Source of the DNA: Methanocorpusculaceae archaeon UBA425
GTDB taxonomy: Archaea > Halobacteriota > Methanomicrobia > Methanomicrobiales > Methanocorpusculaceae
Direction: 5' to 3'
NCBI GenBank assembly: GCA_002506085.1
Contig: DAWV01000016.1
Coordinates: forward strand, 13,772-25,561
DNA: 11,790 nucleotides
Shown here piece by piece: positions 1-5,001 of this stretch (the first letter of the stretch is position 1; each line of letters starts with the position of its first letter). A program made the position numbers and the translations under genes. The notes under the pieces are model-generated. The model was not told the DNA's origin. It saw only the letters and a program-made list of their open reading frames with translations, and ran no database searches.

Positions 1-2
1 CA

Positions 3-80
3 TCAAAAAGAATCCCATACACGCAACCGAAGTACATCCAAAGAATCCATAACGGTAATCTCAGGTTCACTCGAACACAT
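3..80 (-). CDS. possible 25-residue mini-gene, function unknown
   Basis: A short frame on the minus strand opens with ATG at 80 and ends with TGA at 5-3, giving 25 residues. The start is preceded by a strong purine-rich ribosome site (GGGAGGGGCG directly before ATG). The stop overlaps another ATG at 3-1 in the arrangement TGATG, so it would be translationally coupled to a gene that lies outside the window. The second half (MDSLDVLRLRVWDSF) could form an amphipathic helix. I do not recognise the peptide. The ribosome site and stop/start overlap are the only support, so it may be either a leader peptide or a genuine small protein. It lies downstream of the 184-522 gene on the same strand. Confidence 0.4.
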   Translation of the reverse strand: MCSSEPEITVMDSLDVLRLRVWDSF

Positions 81-149
81 CGCCCCTCCCTTTCCGTAGC
101 ACACCCGAAGAAGAAGGGAAGCGCAATACGACCGCGAGTGTACTTGAAG

Positions 150-197
150 GCTTCGCCCCGTGGGGGCTCGGCTAAGGGAGAGCCTATCCCTCCGCCC
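150..197. repeat. palindromic repeat unit at the 3' end of the 184-522 gene
   Basis: Two small inverted repeats, GCCCC-GT-GGGGC near 155-166 and AGGGA (175-179)/TCCCT (187-191), are joined by TCGGCTAA and followed by TCCGC. This matches the grammar of the units near 2300-2490 (hairpin, TCCGCTAA, hairpin, TCCGC). The second hairpin overlaps the stop codon of the neighbouring minus-strand gene, so it may have altered that protein's C-terminus and could act at its mRNA 3' end. Confidence 0.5.
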
Positions 198-522
198 TCT
201 CTCCTTCCGTCACCAGCATCTCCTGCGTCAGCACCCCGTCGATCTCCCGCTCAAGAGCCCTGAGCTTCGCCGTAAGATAGTCCAGTCGCAAATCCAAGAT
301 TTGCTCCGCTGAGGTCGTCCGCGTACCGCGTCCAACCCGCGTCTCCTCGATAAGACGCTGCGAGCGCCGCAGCACATCATCGGATATCTCACTATCCTTC
401 ATCAGTTCAAGCCGGATTCTGCGGATTTCTTTCCCGTTTGCGCAGAGCTTGTCCGAATATACGTCCTTTTTGAAAAAGAGCGGCTTCAGTCGTTCCTGCA
501 GTGTCGGGGGAATATCATTCAT
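184..522 (-). CDS. conserved-looking hypothetical protein, 112 residues, carrying an in-frame repeat
   Basis: This minus-strand frame starts at ATG 522 with a GGAGA ribosome site about nine bases upstream (CTCC on the plus strand near 533-536) and an archaeal-type TATA element further up. The product is charged, helical and has no signal peptide or membrane segment, so it is probably a cytosolic coiled protein. Residues 30-60 and 79-100 are rich in Arg, Glu and Leu. I do not recognise a family. Codons for residues about 68-80 coincide with one unit of the palindromic repeat family (288-322), which is translated in frame as a short insertion, and another unit overlaps the stop. The frame is intact despite both. 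Downstream on the same strand is the mini-gene 3-80, possibly in the same transcript. Confidence 0.65.
   Translation of the reverse strand: MNDIPPTLQERLKPLFFKKDVYSDKLCANGKEIRRIRLELMKDSEISDDVLRRSQRLIEETRVGRGTRTTSAEQILDLRLDYLTAKLRALEREIDGVLTQEMLVTEGERAEG
286..322. repeat. palindromic repeat unit inside a coding frame
   Basis: GCAAATC (288-294), loop CAA, GATTTGC (298-304), then TCCGCTGA and GGTCGTCCGC. The arrangement matches the intergenic units at 2357-2406 and 2444-2491 base for base in the arm borders and spacer. Here it lies within the 184-522 gene and encodes roughly residues 68-80 without a stop or frameshift. Confidence 0.65.
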
Positions 523-545
523 TATATCTGATTCTCCTGTCCGGG

Positions 546-603
546 TATCCCCGAACGCGTAATCAACCTATGATTTAAGGCAATATATACCCCGAACCGC
601 GCG
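546..603 (-). promoter_or_regulatory. promoter region of the 184-522 gene with a repeated GTTCGGGG box
   Basis: On the minus strand a TATA-like element (GTATATATTG, 590-581) lies about 60 bases before ATG 522, and a second candidate TTAAAT lies near 573-578. The motif GTTCGGGG(T)ATA occurs twice in the same orientation, at 597-586 just ahead of the TATA box and at 556-546 near the expected transcription start. The copies are about 41 bases apart, close to four helical turns. This could be a paired operator, which is an inference. Confidence 0.4.
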
Positions 604-606
604 GCG

Positions 607-672
607 GCGGGCTGCCACGTAGTGGCGGCCTCAGCTGAGCAAGTCGGGAGCGAAGCGAAACGGACTTGCGAG
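607..672 (-). repeat. two abutting 33-bp palindromic blocks, inverted copies of blocks near 2302-2439
   Basis: Block 607-639 contains CTCAGCTGAG and the hairpin GCCAC-GTA-GTGGC. Block 640-672 contains arms GCAAGTC (639-645)/GACTTGC (663-669) around a 17-base loop. Each block is identical, in reverse complement, to a block at 2407-2439 and 2302-2334 respectively. There the two are separated by 72 extra bases made of further palindromic units. The blocks sit in the gap between two genes and do not encode protein. Confidence 0.8.
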
Positions 673-699
673 TCGATAGTGCTCACGGACTGGGAAAAA

Positions 700-870
700 A
701 TGCCGTTCTCACTCGGAGAGAGTGGTTACAAAATATGTAGAATAATGCGATTCAAGCGAAGTGGGGAGCAAACCAAAGGTTTGTGATCGCGTTTATTCGC
801 GGAGATCCAAGCGAGGGTCAAAGACCCGGGTCGGAGAGCAAATCTCTGATTTGCGGTTCGCGGTTGGTGA
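700..870 (-). repeat. gene-free stretch filled with diverged palindromic units
   Basis: This interval contains CACTC-GGAGA-GAGTG (710-724), GCAAACC-AAA-GGTTTGT (768-784), GGGTC-AAA-GACCC (815-827) and GCAAATC-TCT-GATTTGC (838-854). Read on the minus strand, the last is the same unit as at 2444-2460, including its TCT-C flank. Parts of the interval match 11381-11520, for example the 12-mer ATCTCCGCGAAT and GAATCGCATT. The whole 523-910 gap holds no convincing coding frame; the open frame at 783-1190 on the plus strand is a shadow of repeat sequence and of the lipoprotein gene. Confidence 0.6.
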
Positions 871-910
871 TATCTCAGGTATCAAAAAATATCCAGCACA
901 CGTCCTATTC

Positions 911-939
911 AAAAAAGAATGAGAGATCAGCGATCTCTC
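911..939 (-). terminator. hairpin plus T-run terminator of the C45 lipoprotein gene
   Basis: Perfect 8-bp arms GAGAGATC (921-928) and GATCTCTC (932-939) with loop AGC are followed on the minus strand by ATTCTTTTTT. The hairpin begins one base after the stop codon at 942-940, so it should end this gene's transcript. Confidence 0.75.
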
Positions 940-2142
940 TCACATCGCAAACAGCGGAGCGAGCTCCACTTTCTGCCAGTCCATATCCACCACCTTCATC
1001 CACAGGGTCTGGTTCGCCGGAACGAACACCACCTGATGGTTCGAGGAGTAGAGATATCCTTCAAGGATCGAGTGACGGAAGGTCGCCCCGCCGTCCGTTA
1101 ACAGCACATCACGGATCTGCATCATCTTCGCGGCATCGATGCTGCCTTTCGCCGCCTCCGCCTGACTCAGCAGATTCGCATATCTGCTGATCGAGTGTTC
1201 TTCGGGCGGGGTCGTAAGATCCCAGTTCGGGTCGACGAAGTGGTTCGCTGCGGCAACGACCCCGTCGCCTGTCCGCACCTTCGTCTCATTAAGCCCGACC
1301 TCAAAGACATATGCTCCCTCAGGGCTGCCCACATCCACTATCCAGGCAAGATTCGGACGGGTCGCGAGAACGCCTGTTTTCAGACCGGCAAGATCCGAGT
1401 AGTCGAGCATCAGGCGGAAAAACTCCGAGATCATATCCGGGCGGTCATCCTGTCCCACGGAAACGAGCCCTGAGTTGTCATCCGCGATAAAGAGCCCGGC
1501 GCTGTTCATCAGGGTCTCCGGTCGGGAACCCGCAGGACCGAAGGTCGCAACACCGTTGCTTCCGTCCGTCGGCCGGTACACGGCAAGCACGTAATACTGA
1601 TTGAACGGCTCCATGAAATCGGGCAGATCCCAGTTCCGCGAAAGGACGACCGATCCGTTCACGGTGTAGTCATCCCAGACGGCGAGGTAGGAGCAGCCTG
1701 CCGGCATGGAAAGATACAGGGCCGGTCCATAGTAGAGCAGCGAGATATCCTCTTCTGAGAGACCGGTCGTCTCGGCCATCCCGCGGGTGATCTCCTTCAT
1801 CCGCTCAGGCTGGAACGGCGTGCCGGATGCCGCATAACTGCGGAGATAATCGATCGTGTATCCGCGGTCTTCGAGGGCGTCGGTGAGCATAGCATACTCG
1901 GCGAGAAGTTCGGTTTTCATAAGACCGCCGTACTGCCGGCCCATCTCCCGATAGGATCCTTCAAGGAGAATAACGGTATAGTTCCCGGCAAGATACCGGT
2001 CGCCGCCTTCAAAGGACGAAACGAAGGTCATCTCGGGGTTTTCCGGAGGCGAAACGGGGATGGCTGTTATACATCCGGCTACGATAACAAAAGAAAACAG
2101 CAGCACGATTACGAATACGAATATCGGTTTTTTCAGAATCAT
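940..2142 (-). CDS. secreted lipoprotein of the C45/AAT self-processing amidohydrolase (Ntn hydrolase) family
   Basis: The start is ATG 2142 (400 residues), because GGAG lies seven bases upstream; the GTG 15 bases further up would place that ribosome site inside the gene. Residues 1-24 are a lipoprotein signal: basic MILKK, a hydrophobic stretch, then VAGC with the lipidation Cys at 24. The core resembles acyl-CoA:6-aminopenicillanate acyltransferase-like proteins. GCSYLAVW places the predicted nucleophile at Cys150, exposed by self-cleavage after Gly149, followed by an RNWD motif at 169-172 and an ANHF motif at 299-302, as in that family. The mature enzyme would hydrolyse or transfer an amide-linked acyl group outside the cell membrane; the substrate is not evident. 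The YREMGRQYG segment (64-72) is also typical of the family N-terminus. It has its own promoter and terminator and is flanked by inverted repeat blocks, so it appears monocistronic. Confidence 0.85.
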   Translation of the reverse strand: MILKKPIFVFVIVLLFSFVIVAGCITAIPVSPPENPEMTFVSSFEGGDRYLAGNYTVILLEGSYREMGRQYGGLMKTELLAEYAMLTDALEDRGYTIDYLRSYAASGTPFQPERMKEITRGMAETTGLSEEDISLLYYGPALYLSMPAGCSYLAVWDDYTVNGSVVLSRNWDLPDFMEPFNQYYVLAVYRPTDGSNGVATFGPAGSRPETLMNSAGLFIADDNSGLVSVGQDDRPDMISEFFRLMLDYSDLAGLKTGVLATRPNLAWIVDVGSPEGAYVFEVGLNETKVRTGDGVVAAANHFVDPNWDLTTPPEEHSISRYANLLSQAEAAKGSIDAAKMMQIRDVLLTDGGATFRHSILEGYLYSSNHQVVFVPANQTLWMKVVDMDWQKVELAPLFAM

Positions 2143-2186
2143 ATGACCACTCCACACGCAATCATTGGGAGAATACTCTCACGTGC

Positions 2187-2202
2187 AAGTATATAATTTC
2201 TC
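2187..2202 (-). promoter_or_regulatory. TATA promoter of the C45 lipoprotein gene
   Basis: On the minus strand GAGAAATTATATAC combines a purine-rich BRE-like stretch with a TATA box centred near 2193. A start of transcription about 25 bases downstream would leave a leader of some 25 bases containing the GGAG site. A small GAGA-ATAC-TCTC inverted repeat (2170-2181) lies at the expected start site and may be an operator. Confidence 0.5.
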
Positions 2203-2301
2203 CTGACCGACGTTCCCCCGGATAAAACAAAATCCCCCGATTTTCGTAACCCATCTCTCTGAGCGACATAGCCTCTTTTCCCCCCATCGGGGCATTATCG
2301 G

Positions 2302-2492
2302 CTCGCAAGTCCGTTTCGCTTCGCTCCCGACTTGGTCGCAAGGCAAAGCCTTGGTCGCAAGTCTATCGACTTGCTCCGCTAAGACCGGTCCTATGGACCG
2401 GTCCGCCTCAGCTGAGGCCGCCACTACGTGGCAGCCCGCAGTCGCAAATCAGAGATTTGCTCTGCTAAGACCGCTCTTACGGAGCGGTCCGC
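2302..2492. repeat. cluster of eight modular palindromes with covarying arms
   Basis: In order: GCAAGTC/GACTTG (2305-2334, 17-base loop); CAAGGC-AAA-GCCTTG (2339-2353); GCAAGTC-TATC-GACTTGC (2357-2374); GACCGGTCC-TAT-GGACCGGTC (2383-2403); the 14-bp palindrome GCCTCAGCTGAGGC (2405-2418); GCCAC-TAC-GTGGC (2420-2432); GCAAATC-AGA-GATTTGC (2444-2460); and GACCGCTC-TTACG-GAGCGGTC (2469-2489). Joining pieces recur: GTCGC before an AA-type hairpin, TC(C/T)GCTAA before a GACC-type hairpin and TCCGC after it. The cluster ends exactly at the stop codon (2493-2495) of the minus-strand RHH gene and could form its mRNA 3' end. Confidence 0.85.
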
Positions 2493-2738
2493 TCACCCCA
2501 GCCTTCTGCACAGCTCTTTTTGGATCTCCGGATCCTGCAGCATCAAAAGCATCTTCGCCTTCTCCGCATCAATCCCCAGATCCCTCCGTGCCAGATCTGT
2601 CAGAATCGTCGCCGTCAGATAATCACTAATCGACTCAAACTGCGGCTTCTCCCCCTTCGTCAAAGCAACCACACGATCATAAACCTCCCAGCTCACCCGT
2701 GTGCTCAGCAAAGGCTTCTTACTTTTCACTGCGACCAT
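2493..2738 (-). CDS. small ribbon-helix-helix-like DNA-binding protein
   Basis: The start is taken at ATG 2738 (81 residues). A TATA box 33 bases upstream predicts a nearly leaderless mRNA starting there, whereas the longer frame from 2792 would run through the promoter. After a basic tail (MVAVKSKK) residues 9-15 (PLLSTRV) form a candidate beta strand. Two helices follow (about 16-27 and 35-52, ESISDYLTATILTDLARR), the usual RHH/MetJ-Arc layout. The last 30 residues form an extra helix. Proteins of this fold bind DNA as dimers and often regulate their own promoter; the target is unknown. It is divergent from the 2833 gene across a 95-base gap, which makes that gap a natural operator candidate. 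The RHH assignment rests on the pattern only. Confidence 0.65.
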   Translation of the reverse strand: MVAVKSKKPLLSTRVSWEVYDRVVALTKGEKPQFESISDYLTATILTDLARRDLGIDAEKAKMLLMLQDPEIQKELCRRLG

Positions 2739-2766
2739 TTTTGTATGTAAACTTATATACCCGGAA

Positions 2767-2775
2767 CTATATAAT
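2767..2775 (-). promoter_or_regulatory. TATA box of the RHH gene
   Basis: ATTATATAG on the minus strand is centred about 33 bases before ATG 2738, which predicts transcription starting within about ten bases of the start codon. A second TATA-like GTATATAAG (2760-2752) lies closer. No ribosome site precedes the ATG, which fits a leaderless or near-leaderless message. Confidence 0.5.
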
Positions 2776-2792
2776 ACCAATACCGACGCCAC

Positions 2793-2802
2793 TTATAAAT
2801 AC
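2793..2802 (+). promoter_or_regulatory. TATA box of the 2833 gene
   Basis: TTATAAATAC lies about 35 bases ahead of ATG 2833, and no ribosome site is visible, again fitting a near-leaderless transcript. Together with the minus-strand box at 2767-2775 it forms a compact divergent promoter pair that the RHH protein could control. Confidence 0.5.
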
Positions 2803-2832
2803 CAAAAAAGCCTATCTATTCAATAGACCCCG

Positions 2833-3054
2833 ATGGAACAACAAATCAGCGGGGCAAATACCTATCTGAACCAGAAAAACCTAACAAATCAACCGCAATA
2901 TCTGACGAAGGGGAGCCTTAGGCAGTACCCCGACGCACAGCAAGGCATTTTTGCCCAGATAGACTACAGCCGCCCCGACATCCGGACACTGTTTTCACCA
3001 ATAATTCTTGGATGCATCAAAGAGATCCTTGAAAAAGGACAGGGCAGAACCTGA
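2833..3054 (+). CDS. hypothetical protein, 73 residues
   Basis: A frame from ATG 2833 follows an archaeal TATA box at a leaderless spacing. The N-terminal 40 residues are polar and rich in Gln and Asn. The C-terminal part (SRPDIRTLFSPIILGCIKEI) could be a short amphipathic helix, and there is no signal peptide or clear membrane segment. I do not recognise a family. The placement opposite a small RHH gene and before an AT-rich element suggests accessory, mobile-element-type DNA. The promoter position is the best argument that it is real. Confidence 0.45.
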   Translation: MEQQISGANTYLNQKNLTNQPQYLTKGSLRQYPDAQQGIFAQIDYSRPDIRTLFSPIILGCIKEILEKGQGRT

Positions 3055-3213
3055 CCACCATTCAACCTCTTTTACCCGGTCAATGACCTTTTCTCCGAAA
3101 AAAAATCATCGGAATTCATCCACGATTTCATTCATCCGGTCCATTCTCTACCCACCCATGTATCCATATATGCATGTATATGAATCAAAAAAAAACTCTA
3201 CCCCGGGTAAAAC

Positions 3214-3227
3214 TACGTCCGGACGTA
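3214..3227. repeat. 14-bp perfect palindrome TACGTCCGGACGTA
   Basis: Perfect dyad symmetry without a loop is typical of a binding site for a dimeric protein, for example an RHH regulator. Candidates of that type are encoded at 2493-2738, 3566-3724 and 3717-4082. Function is inferred from symmetry only. Confidence 0.55.
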
Positions 3228-3263
3228 AAGAGATAGGTATTTAGGTATATATATACATAAAGG

Positions 3264-3314
3264 CGTTCTCTTTCTTTCTCTTTCTCTTATTCTCTCTCTC
3301 TCTCTCTCTCTTCT
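3264..3314. repeat. polypyrimidine tract with (TC)10
   Basis: About 50 bases are almost purely pyrimidine on the plus strand, including an uninterrupted TC dinucleotide repeat at 3291-3310. Such tracts can form triplex DNA and vary in length by slippage. It lies in the AT-rich interval ahead of the gene run. Confidence 0.8.
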
Positions 3315-3466
3315 GTACTAAAAAAAGTATAATATATATAGAGAAAAATAAAGTCATTGTTGAGCAATTTTTCTTCCCGTAGTTACTTACTTACGGACCC
3401 ACTCTACCCCCCCTATCCTTTTTTTTTCAACCCATATACATATCTGTACAAATACAATAATATTCA

Positions 3467-3511
3467 AATTTATATACAATTTGATGCAAACAATTAATAT
3501 TAAATATATAC
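3467..3511 (+). promoter_or_regulatory. two overlapping TATA promoters for the 3566-6025 gene run
   Basis: CAAATTTATATAC (3465-3477) and TTAAATATATAC (near 3500-3511) both fit an archaeal BRE/TATA arrangement. The nearer one would start transcription near 3535, about 30 bases before GTG 3566. No other strong promoter is evident before the next eight genes, which overlap or nearly abut. Confidence 0.5.
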
Positions 3512-3565
3512 AAAACAAATCTCTCATGGTAGGTCATCAGGCTTACACACAAATCACCAAAGGAC

Positions 3566-3724
3566 GTGATCAGAATAGCACAAATCTTCACCATCTACAT
3601 CAACGATATGGATCGAAAAACCTTCGATACCTTCTGCAGCAAGTATCCAAGACCGCTCACATCGAAAATGATCATCGGTCTCATACGAAAACACCTAAAC
3701 GACCATGGAGAACCCGATGCCTGA
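3566..3724 (+). CDS. 52-residue ribbon-helix-helix-like protein
   Basis: A short frame opens at GTG 3566 and ends at TGA 3722-3724. The upstream frame is closed by TAG at 3530, so the only other start is ATG 3608. The translation is protein-like: a candidate beta strand (IAQIFTIYIND, residues 4-14), a helix (MDRKTFDTFCSKY, 15-27) and a second helix (LTSKMIIGLIRKHL, 31-44). That is the RHH layout. The competing frame across this stretch (3481-3807) gives a His/Thr-rich sequence with no such pattern. AAAGGA before the GTG is too close for a good ribosome site, so the message may be near-leaderless. It overlaps the next gene by eight bases (ATGCCTGA), consistent with translational coupling. It may autoregulate this run of genes. 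Confidence 0.55.
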   Translation: MIRIAQIFTIYINDMDRKTFDTFCSKYPRPLTSKMIIGLIRKHLNDHGEPDA

Positions 3725-4082
3725 CTACAAAGTCTACATTCCTGAAGGAAAAGCCCCTCTTCTTTACCAGTACAAAGAACAGTTCGGCAAAGACGCCTCC
3801 TCCATGATCGTCGGCTTCATGGAAAACGCCCTCGCCAACACCGCAGGGCAGCCAAATCCCGCGGCATTCACCCCGGAAACCATCTACCAGACCTACTTCG
3901 GCGACATCGAAAGCGAAAACGCCTTCCTCTGCCTCTTCGAAACCAGAGAAAGTGTGAGACTCGCCCTCAAAAACCGAACCGACACCCTCTCAAAAAAATA
4001 CCCCGGCATCTATCCCGTAGTCATCGCACAGTTCAAAGAAAACTACCCCAAACTCGCAAAAATCGCAGGAATACCCTCATGA
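3717..4082 (+). CDS. RHH-like hypothetical protein, 121 residues
   Basis: ATG 3717 is preferred over ATG 3705 because GGAG (3707-3710) lies six bases ahead of it, inside the longer alternative. Residues 3-9 (DYKVYIP) resemble a beta strand. They are followed by helices at 12-23 (KAPLLYQYKEQF) and 26-41 (DASSMIVGFMENALAN), again an RHH-like N-terminus. The C-terminal 80 residues are a helical domain that I do not recognise. The gene overlaps its neighbours at both ends (eight bases upstream, ATGA downstream). A DNA-binding role is inferred from pattern only. Confidence 0.6.
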   Translation: MPDYKVYIPEGKAPLLYQYKEQFGKDASSMIVGFMENALANTAGQPNPAAFTPETIYQTYFGDIESENAFLCLFETRESVRLALKNRTDTLSKKYPGIYPVVIAQFKENYPKLAKIAGIPS

Positions 4083-4477
4083 AACAAAACAAAATGAAAA
4101 AAGATGCACAGACGCAAAAAAAAGATGCCTGCCCGAAAACCGCGTCGAAACAGAATCAGGCAACAGGCAAAGAACTATTTGCAGACCACAGCAAAAAACC
4201 TATCGTACCAGGCGAACTCCCGGAAAATCCCCTACGAAAAGACCGGATCTGGAGCCAGACCGACTACGAAGCATCGCCCATTCTGAATGCAGTCATCAAC
4301 TCCTTCGACACCAAAAAGACCGTGATTGCCGCCGGAATCATCAACGAAATGCACGAACGCTTTGCCGGCATCATCACCGGGCAGCTCAGGGAACACGGCG
4401 TCCCCTTTTGGGCAATCGACGGCCAGACATTTACCCTCACCCTCACTTTCACGAAAGAACGACCGGAGGGACCATAA
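4079..4477 (+). CDS. hypothetical protein with Lys/Gln-rich N-terminus, 132 residues
   Basis: The start ATG 4079 overlaps the previous stop (ATGA), and the stop TAA overlaps the next start (TAATG). Residues 1-40 are low-complexity and rich in Lys, Gln and Thr, and look disordered. Residues 65-132 are more ordered, with a helix (SPILNAVINSF), a second helix (KTVIAAGIINEMHERFAGII) and a terminal strand rich in Thr (FTLTLTF). No family is recognised. ATG 4094 is an alternative start. The basic tail could contact nucleic acid, but nothing specific supports this. Confidence 0.6.
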   Translation: MKQNKMKKDAQTQKKDACPKTASKQNQATGKELFADHSKKPIVPGELPENPLRKDRIWSQTDYEASPILNAVINSFDTKKTVIAAGIINEMHERFAGIITGQLREHGVPFWAIDGQTFTLTLTFTKERPEGP

Positions 4478-5001
4478 TGCAGGAACAAAAACCCTGTCCC
4501 GGGACCCGGCTTTCCGACCGGGTCATCCTCTCGAAGATAATCGCCGGAACATGGAGGGTCGACGGGGAAAACGGCGAGATTATCTCGGCAAGGACCGGAA
4601 AACCGCTCAGGTTCGATAAAAGGAAGGACGGATACCTGAGTACAAGCGTGAATTACCGGGGATTTGATGTGACCATCTCGAAGCACCGGGCGGTCTACAT
4701 CGCCGGGACCTGCAAAACCATGGACGACCTGCCGATCGATCTGAGCCTCCAGATCGACCACATCAACGGAAATATCGAGGACTGCCGGCTCGCCAATCTC
4801 CGGATGATCCCGTTCTGGGACAATAACCACCCGCTTTCCGGGCGGAAAAACCGGATTTTTACGGATGAGCAGGTCGGCGAGATTCGGAAACGATATGCGG
4901 AAGGCGTGCCTCCGCGGATTCTTGCCGCGGAGTTCGAGGTGAACCGGGTCACGATTCACCGGATTGTTTCCCGGCAGACGTATGCGGAGGTGGGTCTGTG
5001 A
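4477..5001 (+). CDS. HNH endonuclease with C-terminal helix-turn-helix, homing/phage type
   Basis: GGAGG at 4465-4469 sits eight bases before ATG 4477, which fixes the start within a longer open frame and gives 174 residues. The HNH core is visible: KHRAVY (69-74), then QIDHINGN (92-99) with metal-site Asp94 and His95 plus Asn97 and Asn99, and ANLRMIPFWDNN (106-117). This is the form found in homing and phage HNH proteins of the HNH_3 type, where the final His of the name is replaced by Asn. Residues 128-168 (TDEQVGEIRKRYAEG.., then AAEFEVNRVTIHRIV) form a helix-turn-helix that would give site specificity. It would nick or cut double-stranded DNA at a target site. It is a free-standing frame within the packed run, not an intron or intein. 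It could drive element mobility or serve a packaging or recombination role. Its stop overlaps the next start (GTGA). Confidence 0.85.
   Translation: MQEQKPCPGTRLSDRVILSKIIAGTWRVDGENGEIISARTGKPLRFDKRKDGYLSTSVNYRGFDVTISKHRAVYIAGTCKTMDDLPIDLSLQIDHINGNIEDCRLANLRMIPFWDNNHPLSGRKNRIFTDEQVGEIRKRYAEGVPPRILAAEFEVNRVTIHRIVSRQTYAEVGL

Larger units (their letters stand above)
3055..3565. other. AT-rich, repeat-rich gene-free stretch ahead of the mobile-element-like gene run
   Basis: There is no convincing coding frame. The interval is visibly richer in A and T than its neighbours. It holds a 14-bp perfect palindrome TACGTCCGGACGTA (3214-3227), the near-palindrome TACCCCGGGTA (3199-3209), and three copies of CTCTACCC (3146, 3196, 3402), two of them inside the longer ACTCTACCCC. 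It also holds a long pyrimidine tract, alternating TATA runs (3170-3182, 3247-3256, 3333-3340) and an inverted pair ATGTATATG/CATATACAT (near 3174 and 3432). This could be a long regulatory leader or a replication-origin-type region of an integrated plasmid. I found no recognisable origin recognition box. Confidence 0.5.

Noticed and set aside
783..1473. Plus-strand open frames opposite the lipoprotein gene
   Set aside because: They are antisense to a gene with clear family motifs, run through repeat sequence and give Pro/Ser/Arg-rich products.
2302..2492. CRISPR-like array
   Set aside because: The repeats are palindromic units of differing sequence set directly end to end. There is no constant repeat with unique spacers of even length, and no cas gene.
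2179..2750. Open frames across the palindrome cluster and opposite the RHH gene
   Set aside because: Their sequence comes from the repeats or is antisense to the RHH gene. No ribosome site or promoter supports them.
3008..3244. Plus-strand frame of 78 codons in the AT-rich interval
   Set aside because: Low-complexity product, no ribosome site, and it overlaps the 2833 gene in another frame.
3055..3565. Assignment as a chromosomal replication origin
   Set aside because: No origin recognition box and no orc1/cdc6 gene nearby. Only the AT-rich, repeat-rich character is supported, so it is kept as a weaker observation.
3481..3807. 108-codon frame at the head of the packed run
   Set aside because: Its product is His/Thr/Lys-rich and unstructured, and it overlaps two better frames (3566-3724 and 3717-4082) that have protein-like patterns and linked starts.
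4264..4959. 231-codon minus-strand frame
   Set aside because: It is a shadow of the HNH gene, whose motifs and ribosome site are clear on the plus strand.
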